DNA of 33,139 nucleotides from an uncultured Eubacteriales bacterium (GTDB taxonomy: Bacteria; Bacillota; Clostridia; TANB77; CAG-508): positions 1-33,139 of the forward strand of contig CAOJUE010000019.1 of assembly GCA_948443845.1 (NCBI GenBank), given 5' to 3'. The notes beneath the pieces were generated by a model. That model saw only the letters and a list, made by a program, of their open reading frames with translations. It was not told the origin of the DNA and did no database searches. The first letter of the stretch is position 1; each line of letters opens with the position of its first letter. Shown one piece after another: positions 7,688 through 14,634 of the stretch. Both the position numbers and the translations under genes were made by a program.

Positions 7688-7729
7688 AAGACCCCAGTGT
7701 AGTTAAATTTAATCATACACTGGGGTCTT
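7688..7729. terminator. Bidirectional terminator between HD-GYP gene and orphan gene
   Basis: AAGACCCCAGTGTA (7688-7701) and TACACTGGGGTCTT (7716-7729) form a perfect 14-bp stem with a 14-nt loop between two convergent genes. Confidence 0.85.
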
Positions 7730-7747
7730 CGATTTTTATGACATTTA

Positions 7748-8062
7748 TTATACTTCTTCGAGTTTTTCCATCTGCCAGAGTATCTCCTTGCATGCCATTA
7801 CTCTCTTTTTCACTTCAGTTTCCATCTCAGACTTCTCCTGAAAGAAATCTACCATCTTTTCGCCAACCCTAGCATCTCCAAGGTATGTTTCTGTGCCATT
7901 TTTCAGATAAATTACCTTGAATTCTGGCAAAAAGTAGTCATTCTCCATTGAAGTATAAGTTTCCGGACCGTTCAGCGGTTGGAATAACATCTCCCACCTT
8001 TCTGTTACAATCCTCCGGGTTCCATCCTTTTCCTGCAAGCAGGTGATTTTTTCCATTGCCAT
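7748..8062 (-). CDS. Orphan 104-residue protein, atypical codon usage
   Basis: I do not recognise this protein. It starts at the ATG 8062-8060, placed by GAAAGGAG 8 bases upstream. It is hydrophilic, acidic toward the C terminus, with aromatic residues in the middle (ENDYFLPEFKVIYLKNG) and a helical tail, and has no signal peptide or membrane segment. Codon choice differs from the neighbours: CCG, CTG, AGG and GGT are common. It holds one in-frame CGG (plus 8017-8015, ACC-CGG-AGG) with no sign of a frameshift; a +1 shift there would stop at once. It is monocistronic, with its own TTGACA-17-TAAAAT promoter and a terminator. Likely recently acquired or fast-evolving. Confidence 0.7.
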   Translation of the reverse strand: MAMEKITCLQEKDGTRRIVTERWEMLFQPLNGPETYTSMENDYFLPEFKVIYLKNGTETYLGDARVGEKMVDFFQEKSEMETEVKKRVMACKEILWQMEKLEEV

Positions 8063-8096
8063 AAAATCTACTCCTTTCAAATTTTGTTGTTTCATT

Positions 8097-8125
8097 ATTT
8101 TAGCACACTTTACAGTACTTGTCAA
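8097..8125 (-). promoter_or_regulatory. Promoter of the orphan gene at 7748-8062
   Basis: On the minus strand TTGACA (8125-8120) and TAAAAT (8102-8097) are 17 bases apart. The spacer contains TGTAAA, as does the promoter at 17576-17604. Confidence 0.75.
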
Positions 8126-8155
8126 ACTTATTCTCCCAATAAATAAAATTTCAAA

Positions 8156-8184
8156 TTGACATTTCATTTATTTTATGCAATAAT
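8156..8184 (+). promoter_or_regulatory. Promoter of scpB-proS
   Basis: TTGACA at 8156-8161, then 17 bases to AATAAT (8179-8184) preceded by an extended -10 TG at 8176-8177. The start would be near 8191, about 20 bases before the scpB ATG. Confidence 0.6.
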
Positions 8185-8210
8185 ATTAACAATTAGAAAG
8201 GAATTAAAAA

Positions 8211-8807
8211 ATGGAATACAAAAAACAGCAAGCAATCATTGAAGCGATGTTATTTGCGAACGGAAAAGAAGTCTCGAGTAAAAATTTGATGACTGCTTTG
8301 GAAATTAGCGAAGATGAACTAAAAGCCATCATCACATTACTGATGCAAAAATATAACCAAGAAAATAGCGGAATTGAACTGATTAAAATAAACGAAAGTT
8401 ATCAATTGGTTACCAAAAAAGAATATTATGAATATGTGTATCCATTGCTAGATAACAGAATCAAGCCTTCTCTTTCGAGCGCCGCTTTGGAAACATTGTC
8501 AATTATTGCCTATAACCCCAAAATTACGCGTTCCCAAATTGAAAACATTCGTGGCGTTGGTTCAGACGGTCCAATTTATAAATTATTGGAATTTGAATTA
8601 ATTGAATCAGCTGGAAAATTAGACGCTCCCGGTCGACCGACCATGTATCAAATAACAGATAACTTTTTGAAAATGTTTGGCATTAGCAGTTTAGAAGAAC
8701 TACCAGAATTGCCACGTTATAAATTAGATGAAAACGAGCAAATTGTAATTGATGATTTGCCGTTGGAGCAGTCTTCAAATACGGAAAATGAAAATGGAAA
8801 GGATTGA
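8211..8807 (+). CDS. scpB: Segregation and condensation protein B
   Basis: ScpB, 198 residues. It is the winged-helix (kite) subunit of the SMC-ScpAB condensin, acting with ScpA and SMC in chromosome compaction and segregation. Recognisable segments include AIIEAMLFANGKEVS at the N terminus, ALETLSIIAYNPKITRSQIE, IRGVGSDG and the LIESAGKLDAPGRPTMYQIT wing. An AAAGGAA site precedes the ATG. scpA, often the upstream neighbour, is absent. Here scpB is followed by proS after only 4 bases, so the two are co-transcribed. Confidence 0.95.
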   Translation: MEYKKQQAIIEAMLFANGKEVSSKNLMTALEISEDELKAIITLLMQKYNQENSGIELIKINESYQLVTKKEYYEYVYPLLDNRIKPSLSSAALETLSIIAYNPKITRSQIENIRGVGSDGPIYKLLEFELIESAGKLDAPGRPTMYQITDNFLKMFGISSLEELPELPRYKLDENEQIVIDDLPLEQSSNTENENGKD

Positions 8808-8811
8808 TTTT

Positions 8812-10248
8812 ATGGGAAAAGAAAATTTTGTGAAAGAAATTACCAATATAGAAGAAAATTTTACGCAGTGGTACACCGATGTTGTACTAAAAGCCGAACT
8901 TGCTGATTATGCAGAAACAAAAGGTTGTATCGCTATTCGACCTTATGGTTACGCCATTTGGGAAAACATCCAAAACTATACAGATAAGAAATTTAAAGAA
9001 GTTGGAATCCAGAATTTCTCGATGCCTTCGCTTATTCCAGAAAGTTTGTTAAATAAAGAAAAAGACCACGTCGAAGGTTTTGCACCAGAAGTCGCTTGGG
9101 TAACAATCGGTGGAGAAGAAGAATTGGAAGAAAAATTGTGCATCCGCCCTACTTCTGAAACGATTATTTCAACTATGTATTCAAAATGGATTAATTCGTG
9201 GAGAGATTTGCCTGTTCTAGGAAATCAATGGTGCAATGTTTTAAGATGGGAAAAAGAAACGCGTCCATTTCTTCGTTCTAGAGAATTTTTGTGGCAAGAA
9301 GGTCACACGGTTCATGAAACTTCCAAAGAAGCCGAAGAAAGAACTCTTATGATGCTTGAAATCTATAGCGATGTTATTGAAAATTTACTTGCGATTCCAG
9401 TTTTAAAAGGAAGAAAAACGGAAAAAGAAAAATTTGCAGGCGCAGCCCAAACCTATACTGTTGAATGTTTAATGCATGACGGTCGCGCCTTACAGGCTGG
9501 TACATCACATTATTTTGGACAAAATTTTTCAAAACCATTCAACATAAAATTCCAAAATCGTGAAGGCAAAGATGAATTTGGTTATACCACTTCTTGGGGA
9601 ATTACCACTCGATTAATCGGCGCTATTATTATGGCTCATGGCGATAATCGTGGTTTAAAATTACCACCAAAAGTTGCCCCAATTCAAGTAGTCATTGTGC
9701 CAATTGCACAACATAAAGATGGTGTTTTGGATACTTGTCTGGAATTAAAAAATAATTTGTCAAAATCTTTTAAAATAAAACTGGATGATCGAGATAATTA
9801 TTCGCCAGGATTTAAGTTTAACGATTGGGAAATGCGCGGTGTTCCAGTAAGAATCGAAATTGGTCCACGTGATATTGAAAACGGAGAATGTATTTTAGTA
9901 AGACGTGATACTTTGGAAAAAGAAACGGTTGCGTTGGAAAATCTAGAAAAACGTTTAAAAGAACTTTTGGAAGATATTCAAAATAATATGTTTAACGAAT
10001 GTTTGGAACGTCGCAAGGCAAAAACTTCTGTTGCTTATAGTTTGGACGAAATTTTGCAAAATTTGGAAACAAACCAAGGCTATGTAAAAACGATGTGGTG
10101 TGGCAATATGGCTTGTGAAGATAAAATCAAGGAAGTGACTGGCGCTCATTCAAGATGTATTCCATTTGAACAAGAGCATTTGGCAGATGTTTGCCCTATT
10201 TGTGGAAAAAAGGCTGACAAAATGGTAGTTTGGGGTAGGCAATATTAA
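8812..10248 (+). CDS. proS: Prolyl-tRNA synthetase, archaeal/eukaryotic (type 3) form
   Basis: A class II synthetase of 478 residues charging tRNA(Pro). It is the short form without the bacterial editing insertion and with a C-terminal zinc domain: cysteines in MWCGNMACE, RCIPF and DVCPICGKK, and the typical terminal tyrosine (GRQY). The TSE motif is at 114-116, motif 2 is in LRWEKETRPFLRSREFLW, and motif 3 is in GITTRLIGAIIMAHGDNRG. The start at 8812 has GGAAAGGA 8 bases upstream. A longer frame overlapping scpB has no such support. This form is widespread in Clostridia and some other Firmicutes. It ends in a terminator hairpin. Confidence 0.96.
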   Translation: MGKENFVKEITNIEENFTQWYTDVVLKAELADYAETKGCIAIRPYGYAIWENIQNYTDKKFKEVGIQNFSMPSLIPESLLNKEKDHVEGFAPEVAWVTIGGEEELEEKLCIRPTSETIISTMYSKWINSWRDLPVLGNQWCNVLRWEKETRPFLRSREFLWQEGHTVHETSKEAEERTLMMLEIYSDVIENLLAIPVLKGRKTEKEKFAGAAQTYTVECLMHDGRALQAGTSHYFGQNFSKPFNIKFQNREGKDEFGYTTSWGITTRLIGAIIMAHGDNRGLKLPPKVAPIQVVIVPIAQHKDGVLDTCLELKNNLSKSFKIKLDDRDNYSPGFKFNDWEMRGVPVRIEIGPRDIENGECILVRRDTLEKETVALENLEKRLKELLEDIQNNMFNECLERRKAKTSVAYSLDEILQNLETNQGYVKTMWCGNMACEDKIKEVTGAHSRCIPFEQEHLADVCPICGKKADKMVVWGRQY

Positions 10249-10265
10249 GTTAAAATAACAATCAG

Positions 10266-10309
10266 GCGTCTCCAAAAGTTAGAAAAATCTAATGTTGGGA
10301 GACGCTTTT
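10266..10309 (+). terminator. Terminator of scpB-proS
   Basis: GCGTCTCC (10266-10273) pairs with GGAGACGC (10298-10305), with an inner TTAGA/TCTAA stem. TTTT follows. Confidence 0.8.
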
Positions 10310-10323
10310 CATTTGAAAAATAA

Positions 10324-10351
10324 TAAAAAGCCACTATGATATATAGTGGCT
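10324..10351 (-). terminator. Terminator of spoVG
   Basis: On the minus strand AGCCACTA and TAGTGGCT (10351-10344 and 10336-10329) form an 8-bp stem followed by TTTTT (10328-10324). Confidence 0.8.
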
Positions 10352-10366
10352 AAATATTTTTATATA

Positions 10367-10645
10367 TTATTCTGCTGAGTCTACAGTTTCAGCATCTGGA
10401 GAGTCATAAGCCTCTAAAATAGCTTTTTGAACTTTCTCTCTCGTTTCAGCATTGATTGGATGTGCTATATCTTTGAATTCTCCGTTTGGAGTTTTTCTAC
10501 TTGGCATAGCGATAAATAATCCATTTGCGCTTTCGATAACTTTGATATCGTGAATTACGAATTCATTATCGAATGTTACAGAAGCAACAGCTTTCATTCT
10601 GTTCTCTGAATTTACTTTTCTTAAACGTACATCTGTTATTTGCAT
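10367..10645 (-). CDS. spoVG: SpoVG septation regulator / RNA-binding protein
   Basis: SpoVG, 92 residues. Family landmarks are [40 protein letters not shown] and [20 protein letters not shown], with a short acidic tail. SpoVG is a nucleic-acid-binding regulator that affects septation, sporulation and cell envelope genes in Firmicutes. The ATG follows AGAGGTG at 5-6 bases. Upstream is an exact sigma-H-type promoter (10737-10711), as for spoVG of Bacillus subtilis, so expression at the onset of stationary phase is likely. The 5' leader begins with an 11-bp hairpin. It is a single-gene transcript ending in a strong terminator. Confidence 0.96.
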   Translation of the reverse strand: MQITDVRLRKVNSENRMKAVASVTFDNEFVIHDIKVIESANGLFIAMPSRKTPNGEFKDIAHPINAETREKVQKAILEAYDSPDAETVDSAE

Positions 10646-10670
10646 TTTGGCACCTCTTTCTATTGTTTAT

Positions 10671-10704
10671 ATTAATACATAAGTTATTTTTTGTATGTAT
10701 TAAT
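10671..10704 (-). promoter_or_regulatory. 11-bp inverted repeat at the 5' end of the spoVG leader
   Basis: ATTAATACATA (10671-10681) and TATGTATTAAT (10694-10704) are perfect complements around a 12-base loop. The upper arm starts 7 bases after the sigma-H -10 element, so the mRNA would begin with this hairpin. It could stabilise the transcript or be an operator. Confidence 0.6.
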
Positions 10705-10710
10705 TATATT

Positions 10711-10737
10711 ATTCGCCAAAACAAAAAAAATTCCTTC
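10711..10737 (-). promoter_or_regulatory. Sigma-H-type promoter of spoVG
   Basis: On the minus strand GAAGGAATT (10737-10729), 11 bases, then GGCGAAT (10717-10711) match the sigma-H consensus RnAGGAwWW-N11/12-RnnGAAT at every defined position. Confidence 0.75.
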
Positions 10738-10858
10738 TAAATTTTTACAATATTTTATCTTTTTTGCAAAAAATATTTTTTATAGCAAAATTGTATGCAC
10801 TTTTCTATTTTTTCGACTTTTTTATTGTCTGTTTCTGTTTTTTACCATTTGTGGGTTA

Positions 10859-10966
10859 TTGACATTTTTCAAAATTTATGTATAACATTCTTGTATAATT
10901 TTTTCCAATTTTATTATAATAAATATTAACATTCTACTTGAAAATAGCATATTTTAATTGTATAAT
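10859..10966 (+). promoter_or_regulatory. Two candidate promoters of murC
   Basis: TTGACA (10859-10864) with TATAAC (10881-10886), 16 apart, and TTGAAA (10938-10943) with TATAAT (10961-10966), 17 apart. The second is the better match, but transcription would start at or inside the AGGAGG at 10972-10977, so the first is more likely to give a translatable mRNA. The rest of the 338-base interval 10646-10983 is very T-rich. A 64-codon open frame at 10691-10885 has no ribosome binding site and is not counted. Confidence 0.5.
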
Positions 10967-10983
10967 GTTTTAGGAGGTAAAAA

Positions 10984-12366
10984 ATGGATTTTCAGATTGA
11001 CGACTTATCAAAATATAAACACATTCATTTGATTGGAATTGGCGGAATCAGCATGAGTGCGATTGCAGAAACACTACATAATTGGAAGCATGTGGTAACT
11101 GGTTCGGATTTGAATCAAAGTGAAATTACCGATAAATTGAATTCACATGGCATTCAAACTACCATTGGTCACAATCCCGAAATTTGCAAAAAGGCAGATT
11201 TGATTATTTATTCAGCTGCCATCAAAGAAGATGACCCTGAAATGGTTGTTGCTAAGGAAAATGCAATTCCTTTGGTGAGTCGTGGCGATTTTGTTGGGTA
11301 TTTGACAAAATTGTATCAAGAATCCATTTGCATTTCTGGAACACATGGAAAAACAACGACTACTTCGATGATTGCCATTTGTTTTATCAATGCACAAAAA
11401 GACCCTTCCATTGAAGTTGGGGCAATTTTAGATAAAATTGATGGAAATTATCAAGTAGGAAATAGTGAATATTTTATTGTGGAATCCTGCGAATATCAAG
11501 CCAATTTTTTGAAATTATTTCCAAAAACAGAAATTATTTTAAATATTGATAACGACCATCTTGATTTTTATAAAACATTTGACAATGTTGTAAAAGCCTT
11601 TCAAGATTTTACCTTGCTTTTAGATGAAAACGGCTTACTAGTTACCAATGCAGACGATAAAAATTGTTTGGCTTTGAAAAATATAACAAAATCAAAATTT
11701 ATTTCTTATGGAATCGAAAACGAAGAAGCTACTTTTTTAGCAAAAAATATTACTTTTGATAAAAATGGATTTGCTCAGTTTGATGTATATAAATCGAATG
11801 AATTTTTTCATCATTTTGAATTGTCAGTTGCTGGAAAACATAATATTTTGAACGCTTTAGCATGTATCGCTGTTTGTGATTTTTATGGAATTGATAAAAA
11901 AACGATGGCAGAATCACTAAAAAGTTTTACTGGCGCCAGTCGCCGTTTAGAATATAAAGGCTCCTTTGACGATATTTCTGTGTTTGACGATTATGGGCAT
12001 CATCCAACCGAAATTTTGGCGACTGCAAATGCGATTAAAAATAAGCAATATCACGAATCTTGGGTGATTTTTCAGCCTCACACTTATAGTCGAACTGCCG
12101 CACATTTGGATGCTTTTGCGGAAACCTTAAGCCAATTTGATCATATTGTTTTAGTGGATATTTACGCTGCTCGCGAGAAAAACACAATTGGCATTTCTTC
12201 CAAAGATTTACTTGATAAAATTCAAGCAAATGGAAAAAATGCGACTTACATTCCAAATTTTGATGAGGTTGTAAGCTTTATAAAATTAAATAGCAAACCG
12301 CATGATTTGGTCTTAACCTTGGGCGCTGGAACTGTGACAGAAATTGGTCCGATGTTAGTAAAATAA
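10984..12366 (+). CDS. murC: UDP-N-acetylmuramate--L-alanine ligase
   Basis: MurC, 460 residues. It adds L-alanine to UDP-MurNAc with ATP, the first peptide step of peptidoglycan precursor synthesis in the cytoplasm. The N-terminal UDP-binding loop GIGGISM is at 18-24, and the ATP loop GTHGKTTT is at 119-126. The Mur ligase middle-domain segment NIDNDHLDFY and the C-terminal DDYGHHPTEI and FQPHTYSRT are all present. AGGAGG lies 6 bases before the ATG. It ends in a terminator hairpin. Confidence 0.97.
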   Translation: MDFQIDDLSKYKHIHLIGIGGISMSAIAETLHNWKHVVTGSDLNQSEITDKLNSHGIQTTIGHNPEICKKADLIIYSAAIKEDDPEMVVAKENAIPLVSRGDFVGYLTKLYQESICISGTHGKTTTTSMIAICFINAQKDPSIEVGAILDKIDGNYQVGNSEYFIVESCEYQANFLKLFPKTEIILNIDNDHLDFYKTFDNVVKAFQDFTLLLDENGLLVTNADDKNCLALKNITKSKFISYGIENEEATFLAKNITFDKNGFAQFDVYKSNEFFHHFELSVAGKHNILNALACIAVCDFYGIDKKTMAESLKSFTGASRRLEYKGSFDDISVFDDYGHHPTEILATANAIKNKQYHESWVIFQPHTYSRTAAHLDAFAETLSQFDHIVLVDIYAAREKNTIGISSKDLLDKIQANGKNATYIPNFDEVVSFIKLNSKPHDLVLTLGAGTVTEIGPMLVK

Positions 12367-12378
12367 ATTAATTTTAAG

Positions 12379-12410
12379 AAAGAATAATTGATTGATCGAT
12401 TATTCTTTTT
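12379..12410 (+). terminator. Terminator of murC
   Basis: AAAGAATAATTGAT (12379-12392) pairs with ATCGATTATTCTTT (12395-12408) with one G-U pair, followed by a T-rich tract. Confidence 0.75.
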
Positions 12411-12430
12411 CTTTTTTCTAAAATTTTCTA

Positions 12431-12459
12431 TTGCAAAATGTCGAAAAATGGAATATACT
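12431..12459 (+). promoter_or_regulatory. Promoter of the Tim44/SPFH pair
   Basis: TTGCAA (12431-12436) and TATACT (12454-12459) are 17 bases apart. An in-frame ATG at 12438 lies inside this promoter, supporting the later start at 12482. Confidence 0.6.
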
Positions 12460-12481
12460 GAAGACAAAAATAGGAGGAAAT

Positions 12482-13381
12482 ATGAAAAGAACAAAAGAAA
12501 TTTTTAAAATTTTTGTACTGATACTTCTTTCGTTTTTCATTTTTACAGACCCGACTTCTTTTGCTGACGTTGGAAGTTTCGAAAGTTATGATAGTAGCTC
12601 TTCTTGGGACAGTAGTTCTAGTTGGGATAGCAGTTCTTCTTGGGATTGGGATGACGATGATGATTATTCTTATTCCAATTCTAGTATTGGTTCTAGCTTT
12701 GGATCGAATTTCATTTTCTTTGTCTTCGTGGTCATCATAATTTTAAATTCGATTCATAAAAGCTCTAAGAATATGTCTTCTCGTCCTTCTCGTACGATGG
12801 CAAACATCCAACCTGAAGAAGTCATTGAAAATCAAATTAAAGCAGTTGACGAATTGTTTAACAAAGAAGAATTTCTTGCTTGGGCAAAAGATATTTTTGT
12901 CAAACTCCAAGAAGCTTGGACAGCAAGAGATTGGAGCACTATCAGACCTTTCGAAACAAATGCATTATTTGAACAACATCAAAAACAATTGCAAGGCTAT
13001 ATTAATATGAAACAAATTAATATATTAGAAAGAATCTGCGTCAAATCAGCGCGTTTATGCGATTTTAGGCAAATGGGTGATAAAGATGTATTAAGTGTAA
13101 CATTAAACTCAAAAATGATTGATTACATCATTAACGAAGACACACAGGCAGTCATCAAAGGTGACAAAGTAACCGACCGCCATAGTACTTACAAATTAGT
13201 ATTCATTCGCAAAACTGGTATCAAAACAAAACCAGGTTCAAGTACAATCAGCACAACCAATTGTCCAAACTGTGGTGCTCCAACGCAAATTACATCTTCT
13301 GGAAAATGCGAATATTGCGGAAGTGTTATCACAACGGGAGAATATAATTGGGTATTATCAGATTTATCCAAAATCGGATAA
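12482..13381 (+). CDS. Tim44-like membrane protein with Ser-Trp-Asp repeats and zinc ribbon
   Basis: 299 residues. A hydrophobic signal-like segment is at about 8-22 (cleavage plausible near SFADVG). Then come three 6-residue repeats SSSSWD (38-55), an acidic run (WDWDDDDDY), a second membrane segment (77-91), and a Tim44-like domain from about 115 to 250 (EELFNKEEF-like opening, TARDWSTIRPF). A C-terminal zinc ribbon carries NCPNCGAP and CEYCG. The start at 12482 has TAGGAGG 4 bases upstream. It precedes an SPFH zinc-ribbon gene by 24 bases, so both are co-transcribed. Known parallel: in Bacillus subtilis the SPFH protein YdjI is recruited to the membrane by neighbours encoded in its operon. 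A membrane-anchor role for this protein is inferred from that. Confidence 0.8.
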   Translation: MKRTKEIFKIFVLILLSFFIFTDPTSFADVGSFESYDSSSSWDSSSSWDSSSSWDWDDDDDYSYSNSSIGSSFGSNFIFFVFVVIIILNSIHKSSKNMSSRPSRTMANIQPEEVIENQIKAVDELFNKEEFLAWAKDIFVKLQEAWTARDWSTIRPFETNALFEQHQKQLQGYINMKQINILERICVKSARLCDFRQMGDKDVLSVTLNSKMIDYIINEDTQAVIKGDKVTDRHSTYKLVFIRKTGIKTKPGSSTISTTNCPNCGAPTQITSSGKCEYCGSVITTGEYNWVLSDLSKIG

Positions 13382-13405
13382 ATTCAAATTTAGGAGGTAA
13401 AAATT

Positions 13406-14593
13406 ATGGGATTAATCAAAGCTGCTACAAGTGCTATAGGAAGCACTTTGCACGATCAATGGAAAGATTCAATTCAATGTGAAAATATGGCAAATGATAT
13501 TTTAATGATGAAAAAAACAACAGACACAGGAGTTATTTCAAACAAAAGCACCATTATTGTCGCACCAGGTCAATGCGCTGTTTTATATGATAATGGTAAA
13601 GTAATTGATGCAACCGCAGAAGATGGAATTTTTGTTTATGATACATCTTCCACTCCTTCTTTCTTTGCTGGACAATTTGGAGATGTCTTCAAAGAAATGT
13701 GGCAACGTTTTACATACAATGGTGCAAGCGCCAAAGAGCAAGCCGTATTTTTCTTTAATATTAAAGAAATTATGGATAATAAATTCGGCACACCTGCACC
13801 AATTCCTTTTCAAGATTGGTCACATCCAATTCCAAATCAAATGACCAATACATTGACACCATTACGAGTTGAAATAAAATGTTTTGGAAAATATACATTT
13901 CGTATTTCTAATCCTGCCTTATTTATGTCAAAAATAGCAGGAACTGCTAATATTTACAGAAAAGACGATTTAGTGGAACAATTCCGAACTGAGATTGTAG
14001 CTGTTTTTCAAAATATTACAAACGAACTAGGTACCGAAAAATACAAAATTCCAGTACTAGAAATGCCTAGCCAAACCGATGAAATCAGACAAATGATGGA
14101 TGAAAAAGTTTTCGATGCACCATTTCGTGAAAGAGGAATTGAAATTATGAGTTTTGCAGTCGAATCGGTTACCTTAGATGAAGATTCTGAGAAAAAAATT
14201 GATCATTACGAACTAAGTTCGAATTCTTTTATGCAACAAGGAAAAATGGTAGGAAGTTATGCCAACGCCATGGAAAACGCTGCAAGCAATCCAAATGGCG
14301 CTACCAACGGATTTATGGGAATCGGTATGATGAACATGACAGCAGGTGGCATGGGAACTGCAAATGGACCTTGGGGGCAAAATAATCCGGGAAATACAAT
14401 GGACTTAAGCAAACCTCAAGAAACTGCAAATGCAGAATCTTGGACTTGCTCATGCGGAACTGCCAATCCATCTCACGCAAAATTCTGCAATCAATGTGGC
14501 AAACCAAAATCCGACAAAATCACATGTCCAAAATGTCAAACAGCCAATCATTCCGATAGTAAATTCTGCAACAATTGTGGAGAAAAACTTTAA
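13406..14593 (+). CDS. SPFH-domain protein with two C-terminal zinc ribbons (YdjI-like)
   Basis: 395 residues. An SPFH/band-7-like core covers about 45-290 (VAPGQCAVLYDNGKVID, EIKCFGKYTFRISNPALF, IEIMSFAVESVTLDEDS). A glycine/methionine/asparagine-rich linker follows (310-345), then two zinc ribbons, CSCGTANPSHAKFCNQCG and CPKCQTANHSDSKFCNNCG. This matches the group often annotated as virion core protein-like or YdjI. It has no signal peptide, so it is likely peripheral on the inner face of the membrane, fitting recruitment by the upstream Tim44-like protein. AGGAGG is 8 bases before the ATG. In Bacillus the equivalent operon belongs to the envelope-stress (PspA/LiaH) network. There is no pspA gene here. 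Confidence 0.85.
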   Translation: MGLIKAATSAIGSTLHDQWKDSIQCENMANDILMMKKTTDTGVISNKSTIIVAPGQCAVLYDNGKVIDATAEDGIFVYDTSSTPSFFAGQFGDVFKEMWQRFTYNGASAKEQAVFFFNIKEIMDNKFGTPAPIPFQDWSHPIPNQMTNTLTPLRVEIKCFGKYTFRISNPALFMSKIAGTANIYRKDDLVEQFRTEIVAVFQNITNELGTEKYKIPVLEMPSQTDEIRQMMDEKVFDAPFRERGIEIMSFAVESVTLDEDSEKKIDHYELSSNSFMQQGKMVGSYANAMENAASNPNGATNGFMGIGMMNMTAGGMGTANGPWGQNNPGNTMDLSKPQETANAESWTCSCGTANPSHAKFCNQCGKPKSDKITCPKCQTANHSDSKFCNNCGEKL

Positions 14594-14597
14594 TTTT

Positions 14598-14634
14598 AAG
14601 AAAACCAGAAAGCAATTCGCTTTCTGGTTTTCTT
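14598..14634. terminator. Terminator between the SPFH gene and the convergent GH78 gene
   Basis: A perfect 16-bp stem, AAGAAAACCAGAAAGC (14598-14613) with its complement at 14619-14634 and loop AATTC. It touches the GH78 stop codon, so it can serve both strands. Confidence 0.85.

Noticed and set aside
10691..10885. 64-codon open frame in the spoVG-murC interval
   Set aside because: Phenylalanine-rich product of a T-rich stretch, no ribosome binding site, overlaps the sigma-H promoter on the other strand.
12600..12660. Tandem DNA repeat as possible CRISPR or satellite
   Set aside because: It is in frame and encodes the SSSSWD repeats of the Tim44-like protein, with no spacers.
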